A DNA stretch of 64,000 nt from Rivibacter sp049446155 (lineage in GTDB: Bacteria; Pseudomonadota; Gammaproteobacteria; Burkholderiales; Burkholderiaceae_C): the NCBI RefSeq assembly GCF_049446155.1, contig NZ_JBMSEE010000012.1, positions 86,630-150,629 of the forward strand, in the 5' to 3' direction. Under the pieces are notes generated by a model. That model searched no databases. It worked only from the letters and a program-made list of their open reading frames with translations, and had not been told where the DNA came from. The position numbers were made by a program, and so were the translations under genes. Below, in pieces: positions 17,812 through 24,323 of the stretch (position 1 is its first letter; the number at the start of each line of letters is the position of its first letter).

Positions 17812-17850
17812 GCGGGTGTAGTTCAACGGTAGAACGGCAGCTTCCCAAGC
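17812..17850 (+). tRNA. Interrupted tRNA-Gly(CCC), 5' exon
   Basis: 39 nt giving acceptor GCGGGTG, the full D arm (GTTC/GAAC), anticodon stem GCAGC, loop TTCCCAA with anticodon CCC, and the first two bases of the 3' anticodon stem strand. The sequence then switches to GTGCGACC, a group II intron 5' end. The remaining 35 nt occur at 20512-20546; 39 + 35 = 74 nt, exactly the length of a normal tRNA-Gly with CCA. A -10-like TAAACT lies at 17795-17800. Confidence 0.9.
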
Positions 17851-18317
17851 GTGCGACCTGAGGTCGCGTTCGGTCAGCTACGGCCGACCACACCGCTGAT
17901 GCCACGGCATCACACTAGTGTGGGCAACGTAGCAACGTCGGGCAGGTTCGCCTGTCCCGGCATATCAACCGAGAGGTTCCTCGAGGGCCGCAAGGCGATC
18001 GGGACCCAGCGCGGCGCAAGCCGTGCGATGAGTTGTTGCACAGGTGTAAGCCTGCGCGCAACCTGGCGTTCAGCCGCCAGTAGCCTAGGTGCAGTGCGGG
18101 GTTGGTAACGACCCCGTGCCGAGCGCACTGACAAAGTAGCCACCCTGACGGGTGCGTGGATCCCGTGAGGGTCTCCACGCGATTCTGGAAGTCGAAATCC
18201 GGATGCGGCGCAAGGCTTGGTCAAAGGACCAACGCAAGTGAACCACTGGTAAATGCCGTCAAGCTTGAGCGAGCCAAATCGACTGACAGGCTCGGACCAA
18301 AACGGTACGTGATCGGA

Positions 18318-18340
18318 TGTCTCCCTGCTTGGTGGAGACA
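18318..18340 (+). other. EBS1 loop of the group II intron
   Basis: A 7-bp stem TGTCTCC/GGAGACA (18318-18324 with 18334-18340) presents a 9-nt loop containing GCTTGG (18327-18332). This is the exact reverse complement of CCAAGC (17845-17850), the last six bases of the 5' exon, so it is the natural exon-binding site 1. A second GCTTGG at 18215-18220 is a less well placed alternative. Confidence 0.7.
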
Positions 18341-18654
18341 CGCTGGCACAACGATCACCGGCAGATAGGTGGGGCCCTCCTGACCGTGCTCATCACACGG
18401 AACAGGGTAAGCCCGTAACTGCGTCGCGCCGCGAGGCGCGACAAGCCTGGTTGTAAAATCAGGTGCAGCGGTTGCGGGTAAAGGATCGCGGAGAAAGCGA
18501 ATGCCAGGCTGTAATGGCTCGGATAGGGGATGCAACGATCGCCCCGACCCGAAAGGGTGCTGACTTCCGCGTGGTGGCCTGTCGCGAGACAGGTCTGCTC
18601 CAACCGTCCCGGAGGGACTATCCTCCGGGGTAGTCGTCCATCCTCCGGGACCGG

Positions 18655-18728
18655 GCGGGCGTAGTTCAATGGCAGAACTTCTGCTTCCCAAGCAGATAGC
18701 GTGGGTTCGATTCCCATCGCCCGCTCCA
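18655..18728 (+). tRNA. Intact tRNA-Gly(CCC) inside intron domain IV
   Basis: A complete 74-nt tRNA. Acceptor GCGGGCG pairs 7/7 with CGCCCGC (18718-18724), discriminator T, encoded CCA at 18726-18728. D stem GTTC/GAAC, anticodon stem TCTGC/GCAGA (all five pairs intact), loop TTCCCAA with anticodon CCC, T arm GTGGG/CCCAT with standard loop. It shares the interrupted tRNA's decoding and an 11-nt anticodon-arm core but differs at about 15 of 74 positions, so it is not a fresh local duplicate. It lies just ahead of the maturase Shine-Dalgarno. All elements needed for function appear present. Confidence 0.95.
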
Positions 18729-18730
18729 CA

Positions 18731-18744
18731 TCAACGGAGGTTGA
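18731..18744 (+). promoter_or_regulatory. Shine-Dalgarno in a mini-hairpin before the intron protein
   Basis: TCAAC-GGAG-GTTGA: a 5-bp stem whose loop plus adjacent base form the GGAGG ribosome-binding site, 5 nt before the ATG at 18746. It begins 2 nt after the internal tRNA CCA end. In some group II introns the ribosome-binding site lies in a domain IVa loop bound by the maturase; the same could hold here by analogy. Confidence 0.6.
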
Positions 18745-18745
18745 T

Positions 18746-20374
18746 ATGGACGCAAGTACTTGCGATGTCGCCTCCACCAACTGGACGCACTGGCACGGCA
18801 TACCGTGGCAGGACGCGCATCAGGTGGTCGGGAGGTTGCAGGCAAGAATCGCGAAAGCAGCGAAGGCAGGCGAATGGCGCACAGTCAAACGCCTGCAAAG
18901 ACTCCTCACCCGCTCGTCCAGCGCGAAAGCGCTGGCGGTAAAGCGGGTCACCGAGAACCAGGGTCGCAAGACGCCTGGCATCGACCGGCAGACTTGGAGT
19001 ACTCCGGACGACAAGTGGCAGGCCCTCGGCACCTTGCACAGCAAGGGGTACAGGCCGCAGCCACTCAGACGGGTCTACATCCCGAAAGCAAACGGCGACA
19101 GACGCCCCCTGGGCATCCCAACCATGCGCGATCGGGCCATGCAAGCGCTACATCTGCTGGCGCTCGACCCCGTTGCTGAAACGACTGGCGATGTTCACTC
19201 TTACGGCTTCCGCCGTGGGCGCTCGACGGCCGACGCGATCGAACAGGTGCGCAACGCGCTTGGACGAAAGCACTCGCCGAAATGGGTGCTCGAAGGAGAC
19301 ATCAAAGGTTGCTTCGACAACATCAGCCACGACTGGCTGCTCGCCCACGTCCACATGGACAAGGGCGTGCTGCGCAAGTGGCTGAAGGCCGGGTACTTCG
19401 AGGGCAATGCCCTGTTCCCGACGGACAGCGGTACACCCCAGGGCGGGATCATCTCGCCCGTACTCGCAAACCTGGCTCTGGATGGCCTGCAAAGCAAGCT
19501 GGCGGAACTCTTCCGCACGGTACGCGATGCACGGGCCGCCAAGGTCAACTACGTGCGTTACGCCGATGACTTCGTCATCACCGGCAGCTCGAAAGAGCTG
19601 CTGGAGACGACGGTCAAGCCGCTCGTGCAGCAGTTCATGCGCGAGCGAGGGCTCGAACTCTCGGAAACGAAGACGCTGGTCACCCATGTGAACGACGGCT
19701 TCGACTTCCTGGGATGGACGGCTCGTTGGCAAGGACGCATGCTGTTGACGCAGCCAGCCAAGAAGAACGTCAAGAACTTCCTGGAGAAGGTCCGCGGAAC
19801 CCTGCGGAAGAAGCGCACCGCCAAACAGGCAGACGTGATCGACCTGCTCAACCCGGTTCTCCGAGGTTGGGCGGGGTACCACCGAAGCCAGATGGCAACG
19901 CGCACGTTCGCGAAGGTAGACCACCAGATCTGGCAGGCGCTTTGGCGCTGGGCTATCCGCCGCCACCCCAACAAGGGTGAGCGCTGGGTGAAGGCCCGGT
20001 ACTTCCGGCGCATCGAAGGTCGCGACTGGCACTTCGCAAACAAGGACAAGCTGCTGTTGACGCTGACGAGCTTCCACAAGAAGCGGCACGTCAAGATCGA
20101 CGGCAGTCGAAATCCGTACAGCCCCGAAGACGAGGACTACTTCGACGCGCGTCTGGCGCGCAAGATGGAATCCGACTTGAAGGGGCGCAGGAAGCTGGCG
20201 TGGCTGTGGCACTGGCAAGACGGCCTGTGTCCGAACTGCCAACAGAGGATCACGAAGGAGACGGGGTGGCACATCCACCACATCACCAAGCGGTCCCACG
20301 GCGGCTCGGATCAGGTCAGCAACCTCCAGTTGCTTCACCCGAATTGCCACCGACAGCACCACGCCAACGAGTGA
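18746..20374 (+). CDS. Group II intron reverse transcriptase/maturase with HNH endonuclease
   Basis: A 542-residue intron-encoded protein. An N-terminal RT0 region (AVKRVTENQGRKTPGID) leads into RT blocks with RRVYIPKANGDRRPLGIPT, DIKGCFDNISHDWL, GTPQGGIISPVLAN and the catalytic YADD at residues 272-275. A maturase X domain (about 320-430) and a C-terminal HNH nuclease (about 497-540) follow, with two Cys pairs (CPNC, and Cys in HPNCHRQHH) and the HHITKRSHGG motif. All active-site residues are present, so the protein looks functional for splicing, bottom-strand cleavage and reverse transcription. The start at 18746 has GGAGG at 5-nt spacing. Confidence 0.95.
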   Translation: MDASTCDVASTNWTHWHGIPWQDAHQVVGRLQARIAKAAKAGEWRTVKRLQRLLTRSSSAKALAVKRVTENQGRKTPGIDRQTWSTPDDKWQALGTLHSKGYRPQPLRRVYIPKANGDRRPLGIPTMRDRAMQALHLLALDPVAETTGDVHSYGFRRGRSTADAIEQVRNALGRKHSPKWVLEGDIKGCFDNISHDWLLAHVHMDKGVLRKWLKAGYFEGNALFPTDSGTPQGGIISPVLANLALDGLQSKLAELFRTVRDARAAKVNYVRYADDFVITGSSKELLETTVKPLVQQFMRERGLELSETKTLVTHVNDGFDFLGWTARWQGRMLLTQPAKKNVKNFLEKVRGTLRKKRTAKQADVIDLLNPVLRGWAGYHRSQMATRTFAKVDHQIWQALWRWAIRRHPNKGERWVKARYFRRIEGRDWHFANKDKLLLTLTSFHKKRHVKIDGSRNPYSPEDEDYFDARLARKMESDLKGRRKLAWLWHWQDGLCPNCQQRITKETGWHIHHITKRSHGGSDQVSNLQLLHPNCHRQHHANE

Positions 20375-20511
20375 GTCTTGAAAGCAACTTCGCAGCGGTC
20401 GTTCATGCCCGACAGGGTGGACGACTTCAGGCTGCCTGAGCCGGATGCGGGGAAACCTGCCCGTCCGGTTCTTAGGGGGAGGGGTGCCGCGAGGCACCCT
20501 TCCTACCCGAC
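20375..20511 (+). ncRNA. Group II intron 3' part: domains V and VI
   Basis: Domain V is exactly 34 nt (20438-20471). It begins GAGCC with the catalytic AGC triad, has a GAAA tetraloop (20452-20455 region) and closes with GGTTC. Domain VI (20475-20508) is a long G-rich stem with a GCGA loop; A20505 is unpaired and is the expected branch point. The intron ends GAC at 20511. The first 60 nt or so after the protein stop belong to the 3' side of domain IV. Confidence 0.9.
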
Positions 20512-20546
20512 TTCATACGAGGGTTCGATTCCCTTCACCCGCTCCA
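20512..20546 (+). tRNA. Interrupted tRNA-Gly(CCC), 3' exon
   Basis: 35 nt: the last three anticodon-stem bases (TTC), variable region, T arm GAGGG/CCCTT, acceptor CACCCGC, T and encoded CCA. Joined to 17812-17850 it makes a 74-nt tRNA in which position 42 is U opposite C28, the only non-pairing position of the anticodon stem; G would be expected. The spliced tRNA may thus be weakened. A TTGCGCG/CGCGCAA hairpin (20572-20587) downstream may end transcription. Confidence 0.88.
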
Positions 20547-20680
20547 CACTCCCGCCTCTTGCACGCCCGGCTTGCGCGCTCGCGCAACAACAAATGAAAC
20601 GGCGCGGGCGGCGACCCTCCGGTACGATCGTCGGCTTCTTGTGAGCGCGTGCGCCGTGCACGTGCGATGCGGAGCGAGGA

Positions 20681-21634
20681 ATGTCCGAAACGCGGGACGC
20701 GGCGCAGGCCTTGCGCGTGCTGTGGGTGGCTGAGGCCGGTGCGCAGGCCGAGGCACTTGCCGCGCATCGGCTGGGGCCGTTCGAGTTGGAAGTCTGTCCC
20801 GATCGCGTCTCGGCTGCCGAAAGCGTTCGTGCCCGGCCGTTCGATGCCGTGGTGCTCGCGCTCGGCGAGGCCGAGGATGCGCGTGCGGTGGCGTTGCGCG
20901 CCTGGGCTCCTCTGGCCCAGGACATGGCGATCGTGCTGATCGCGCCTGCACTCGAACAGCCTGCGGAGTTCAGCGCATGGATGACGCTCGGCGTGCAGGA
21001 GCTGCTGAGCGCCGACGAACTCGATGCAGGGACGCTCGCGCGCGCGCTGCGCGCTTCGGTCGAGCGCCATCGCGCCCTGCGGGAGGCCCTGCGCGCGCAC
21101 GCGAGCGACCTCACGACAGGGCTGCCCAACCAGCAGCAGTTCGTCGACCAGCTGAGCCAGCTGTTGGCGCTGCGCCAGCGTCAGCCGGCCGCAACGGCCG
21201 TGGTGGTGCTGCGCATCGAGGGCTTTTCGACCGTGCAGGCGTCGCTCGGGGCGGAGGCCGCCAACGTCCTTCGCCGCAAGGTTGCCGTGCGCCTGCGCAG
21301 CGGCGTGCGTGCCAGCGACATGGTCGCCGCGTTGCCGGGCGACGGCTACGCCGTCCTGCTTTCCGCGCTCGACCAGTCGGCGCATGCGTTGGCGGTGGCC
21401 GCCAAGCTGGCGGCCTCGCTGCGTTCGGTGTTCCGTCTCGGCACGCAGGACGTGGCGCTGGCGGTGGCGGTCGGCGTGTCGGTTTTTCCTAGCGACGGCG
21501 AGGATGCGGCGCCGCTGCTGCAGCGCGCCGTGGGCTTGGCCGCGGGCGCGATGGCCAGCGGCCGTGCCGGCTTCGTCAACCGCGAAGAGGGCGGCCGCAG
21601 CGCCGCAGCGAACGACGACGAGCTGGCGCCTTGA
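20681..21634 (+). CDS. Degenerate GGDEF-domain protein
   Basis: A 317-residue soluble protein. Residues about 12-130 look like a receiver-type fold without the phospho-acceptor pattern, followed by a helix and a diguanylate-cyclase-like domain from about 145 (TTGLPNQQQFVDQL is the family entry motif). The active site GG[DE]EF is replaced by P-G-D-G-Y (LPGDGYAVLL), so cyclase activity is unlikely. No EAL domain and no clear RxxD inhibitory site are seen. It may be a c-di-GMP effector or a structural partner. It is preceded by 134 bp without a gene. Confidence 0.75.
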   Translation: MSETRDAAQALRVLWVAEAGAQAEALAAHRLGPFELEVCPDRVSAAESVRARPFDAVVLALGEAEDARAVALRAWAPLAQDMAIVLIAPALEQPAEFSAWMTLGVQELLSADELDAGTLARALRASVERHRALREALRAHASDLTTGLPNQQQFVDQLSQLLALRQRQPAATAVVVLRIEGFSTVQASLGAEAANVLRRKVAVRLRSGVRASDMVAALPGDGYAVLLSALDQSAHALAVAAKLAASLRSVFRLGTQDVALAVAVGVSVFPSDGEDAAPLLQRAVGLAAGAMASGRAGFVNREEGGRSAAANDDELAP

Positions 21635-21649
21635 GCGGCCCCGTGCTCC

Positions 21650-22573
21650 TCAGCGCACGATCAGCCAGATGGCTCCCCCGATCAGCACCCACTTGACGAC
21701 GTTGTACAGCGGCCTGCTGGCCGCCTTGAGCCTCTTGCCGACCAGGCGGATCTTGTAGGCCTGCGCGAAGAACTTGTTGATCGCGCCGATGGGCTCGCCT
21801 TCCTCGTTCTGCGAGCCGGCGGCGGCCATCACGAGGCGGCCGAAGCCGCGGTTGAGCCAGCGCATCGGTGCAAAGCGCAAGGGCCGCTCGACGTCGCAGA
21901 ACAGGATCACGCGCTGCGAGTCGGTCGTGTTCTCGGCGTGGTGGATGAAGGTCTCGTCGAACATCACCGCTTCGCCGTCTTTCCAGTGGTAGCGCTGACC
22001 ATCGACCTCGATGTAGCAGCCCGGCGCATTGGGCGTGACGAGGCCGAGGTGGTAGCGCAGCGAGCCGGCGTAGGGATCGCGATGGCGCACGAGGCGCGCG
22101 CCCGGCGGCAGCGACGCGAACATCGCCGCCTTGATGCTGGGGATCTGGTTCAGCAGCTCCACCGTGCGCGGGCACTTCTGTGCGGCCGACGCGAGGTCAT
22201 GGCCGTACCACTTCAGGTAGAAGCGCTTCCAGCCGGTGCGAAAGAAGGAATTGAATCCGACGTCGTTGTAGCCGGTCGCGGCGCGGATGCCGCCGTCCTC
22301 GTTCAGCCGCATGGCCTCGTCGCGGATGATCTGCCAGTGCTCCTGCAGCGGCGCGAGGTCCTTGAATTCCTTCGTGTCGATGTAAGCCGTGGCCGGCGTG
22401 CGCGAGAAGAGATACATCAGCGCATTGACCGGCGCGAGCAGCACCTGGAAGTCGGTCAATGCGCGCACGATGCCGAAGCGCACCTTGCCGCGCAGGTGCG
22501 CGTACAGCGCGGTCACGACGAAGATCAGCACCACCAGGTGGCGCACCCCAAGGGAAAAGCCGGCGATTTCCAT
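21650..22573 (-). CDS. lpxO: Lipid A hydroxylase-like aspartyl/asparaginyl beta-hydroxylase (LpxO type)
   Basis: A 307-residue Fe(II)/2-oxoglutarate oxygenase with an N-terminal membrane anchor (residues 8-28) and a C-terminal hydrophobic segment. The iron ligands appear as HRD in RLVRHRDPYAG and a distal His in ETFIHHAENT, with the 2-oxoglutarate Arg in SQRVILFCDV. In Salmonella LpxO adds a 2-hydroxyl to the lipid A myristate; the same reaction is likely here but the substrate cannot be read from sequence. It is convergent with the GGDEF gene (15 nt apart). Confidence 0.8.
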   Translation of the reverse strand: MEIAGFSLGVRHLVVLIFVVTALYAHLRGKVRFGIVRALTDFQVLLAPVNALMYLFSRTPATAYIDTKEFKDLAPLQEHWQIIRDEAMRLNEDGGIRAATGYNDVGFNSFFRTGWKRFYLKWYGHDLASAAQKCPRTVELLNQIPSIKAAMFASLPPGARLVRHRDPYAGSLRYHLGLVTPNAPGCYIEVDGQRYHWKDGEAVMFDETFIHHAENTTDSQRVILFCDVERPLRFAPMRWLNRGFGRLVMAAAGSQNEEGEPIGAINKFFAQAYKIRLVGKRLKAASRPLYNVVKWVLIGGAIWLIVR

Positions 22574-22593
22574 TGTGCGATTGTCGCTTCAGG

Positions 22594-22685
22594 CTGCTTG
22601 CCCCAGCGGACGCCGTGGATCCGGCTCTGCCGGTCCACTGGCGTCGCCCCCTCGGGGGAGGCGGCCGCAGGCCGCTTCGGGGGGA
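22594..22685. repeat. Multi-hairpin extragenic repeat between lpxO and gabD
   Basis: A 92-bp block holding three perfect hairpins: CCGGC-TCT-GCCGG (22621-22633), CCCCC-TC-GGGGG (22647-22658) and GCGGCC-GCA-GGCCGC (22661-22675). It ends at the gabD stop codon. Blocks of this look recur between genes in Rubrivivax-like genomes as I recall them; only one copy is in this window, so dispersal is not shown here. It may also end gabD transcription. Confidence 0.5.
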
Positions 22686-24164
22686 TTACTTCAAGATGTC
22701 GCCGAGGCACAGGTACTTGATTTCCACATAGTCCTCGATGCCGTGGCGCGAACCCTCGCGGCCCAGGCCGCTTTGCTTCACGCCGCCGAACGGCACCTCG
22801 GCGGTGGAGATCAGGCCGGTGTTGATGCCGACCATGCCGTACTCCAGCCCTTCGGCCACGCGGAAGATGCGGCCGATGTCGCGGCTGTAGAAGTAGCTCG
22901 CGAGGCCGAACTCGGTGGCGTTGGCCAGGCCGATGACCTCGTTCTCCTCCTTGAAGCGGAACACCGGCGCGACCGGGCCGAAGGTCTCTTCGCGCGCGCA
23001 CAGCATTTCGCTGCTCACGTTCGAGAGCACGGTCGGCTCGTAGAAGCGATCGCCCAGCTTCTTGCCACCTGTGACGAGCTTGGCGCCCTTGCCGAGAGCG
23101 TCGGCGACGTGCAACTCCACCTTCGCAATCGCCGCGCCGTCGATCAGCGGGCCCTGGTTCACGCCGGCCTCGAAGCCGTTGCCGACCTTGATGCCCTTGA
23201 CCTTGGCGGCGAGCTTCTCGACGAAGGCGTCGTAGACGCCGTCTTGCACGTAGAGGCGGTTGGCGCACACGCAGGTCTGGCCGGCGTTGCGGTACTTGCT
23301 GGCCATCGCGCCTTCGACGGCGGCGTCGAGGTCGGCATCGTCGAAGACGATGAAGGGCGCATTGCCGCCGAGCTCGAGCGAGAGCTTCTTGATCGTCGGC
23401 GCGCACTGCTTCATCAGGATGCGGCCGACTTCGGTCGAGCCGGTGAAGCTCAGGTGGCGCACCGTGTCGCTGGCGCACAGCACGTTGCCGATGGCGATCG
23501 AGTTGTCGCTGTCGGCGGTGATCACGTTGAGCACGCCCTTGGGCATGCCGGCGCGCTGGGCCAGTTCCGCCACGGCGAGCGCCGACAGCGGCGTCTGTTC
23601 GGCCGGCTTGATCACCACCGGGCAGCCGGCGGCCAGTGCCGGCGCGACCTTGCGGGTGATCATCGCGATCGGGAAGTTCCACGGCGTGATCGCCGCGCAC
23701 ACGCCCATCGGCTGCTTGATGACGAGATAGCGCTTGTTGGCGTCGGTGGTGGGCACCGTCTCGCCGTAGACGCGCTTGGCCTCTTCGGCGAACCATTCGA
23801 GGAAGCTGGCGCCGTAGCTCACTTCGCCCTTGGCCTCGGCCAGCGGCTTGCCCTGCTCGGCGGTCATGATGCGCGCGAGGTCGTCGGCATGCTCGTGCAT
23901 CAGCTTGAACCACGCCATCAGGATCGCTGCGCGCTCCTTGGCGGTCTTGGCCCGCCAGGCGGGCCAGGCAGCGTCAGCGGCGGCGATCGCCTGCTCGGCA
24001 GCAGGCGCGCCATGGTTGGCGACTTGCGCCAGTTCGAGGCCGGTGGCCGGGTCGGTCACGGCGAACCGCACCGCCGAACCGAGCCACGCGCCATCGATCA
24101 GCGCATCGGTCTTGAGCAGGCCCGCGTCCTTCAGCGTCGCGAGCGGGGAGGTCTTCATGTCCAT
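22686..24164 (-). CDS. gabD: NAD(P)-dependent succinate-semialdehyde dehydrogenase
   Basis: A 492-residue aldehyde dehydrogenase that oxidises succinate semialdehyde to succinate (GABA or 4-hydroxybutyrate breakdown). The catalytic Glu in LELGGNAP, nucleophilic Cys in NAGQTCVCANR, and NAD motif FTGSTEVGR are intact, and the N-terminal half matches GabD closely (ERAAILMAWFKLM, EQGKPLAEAKGEV). The start at 24164 has GGAG 9 nt upstream; a second ATG at 24158 is in frame. It stands alone, without gabT or a regulator, divergent from alaS. The paired cysteines (TCVC) are typical of the GabD subfamily. Confidence 0.92.
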   Translation of the reverse strand: MDMKTSPLATLKDAGLLKTDALIDGAWLGSAVRFAVTDPATGLELAQVANHGAPAAEQAIAAADAAWPAWRAKTAKERAAILMAWFKLMHEHADDLARIMTAEQGKPLAEAKGEVSYGASFLEWFAEEAKRVYGETVPTTDANKRYLVIKQPMGVCAAITPWNFPIAMITRKVAPALAAGCPVVIKPAEQTPLSALAVAELAQRAGMPKGVLNVITADSDNSIAIGNVLCASDTVRHLSFTGSTEVGRILMKQCAPTIKKLSLELGGNAPFIVFDDADLDAAVEGAMASKYRNAGQTCVCANRLYVQDGVYDAFVEKLAAKVKGIKVGNGFEAGVNQGPLIDGAAIAKVELHVADALGKGAKLVTGGKKLGDRFYEPTVLSNVSSEMLCAREETFGPVAPVFRFKEENEVIGLANATEFGLASYFYSRDIGRIFRVAEGLEYGMVGINTGLISTAEVPFGGVKQSGLGREGSRHGIEDYVEIKYLCLGDILK

Positions 24165-24248
24165 GGAAGCGGTCTCCGAAACCTCGAAAAGGGCTGATTC
24201 ATGATAGCCGCGCGACCCCGGCCATCCGGGCCATAAGGACTCCAAACC

Positions 24249-24254
24249 TATAAT
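24249..24254 (+). promoter_or_regulatory. -10 element for alaS
   Basis: Consensus TATAAT, 70 nt upstream of the alaS start in the divergent gabD/alaS gap. No clear -35 is found 16-18 nt upstream. Confidence 0.6.
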
Positions 24255-24323
24255 GAAAAACTTTGCTGCATCAAGCACTTGCACGCGTTGGAAACTGCGC
24301 CGGAAACTGCGCTGGAAGCCCGA

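Larger units (their letters stand above)
17851..20511 (+). mobile_element. Group II intron in tRNA-Gly, carrying its own tRNA-Gly
   Basis: A 2661-nt intron. It starts GTGCG and ends GAC (AY), has a canonical 34-nt domain V at 20438-20471, and a domain VI with a bulged A (20505) 7 nt from the 3' end. The 5' ribozyme part (about 17851-18650, domains I-III) contains the EBS1 loop. Domain IV carries a complete tRNA-Gly gene and the intron-encoded RT-maturase-HNH protein. The RT resembles the chloroplast-like group of bacterial group II intron proteins; I recall this from family features and did not compute it. Insertion is between tRNA nucleotides equivalent to positions 40 and 41. No other host gene lies inside. 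Confidence 0.93.

Noticed and set aside
18215..18220. First GCTTGG in the intron as EBS1
   Set aside because: It matches the 5' exon equally well but is not in a clear apical loop, whereas the copy at 18327 sits in a 9-nt loop on a perfect 7-bp stem. Kept only as an alternative.
18655..18728. Internal tRNA-Gly considered as a pseudogene or as a chance tRNA-like fold of domain IV
   Set aside because: Every stem pairs, invariant D-loop and T-loop bases are present, CCA is encoded, and the anticodon loop is intact. That is too complete for chance.
17851..20511. Group I intron or tRNA-targeted integrative element instead of a group II intron
   Set aside because: No tyrosine integrase and no direct repeat of the tRNA end. 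Domain V, domain VI, GTGCG/AY ends and an RT-maturase with YADD are diagnostic of group II.
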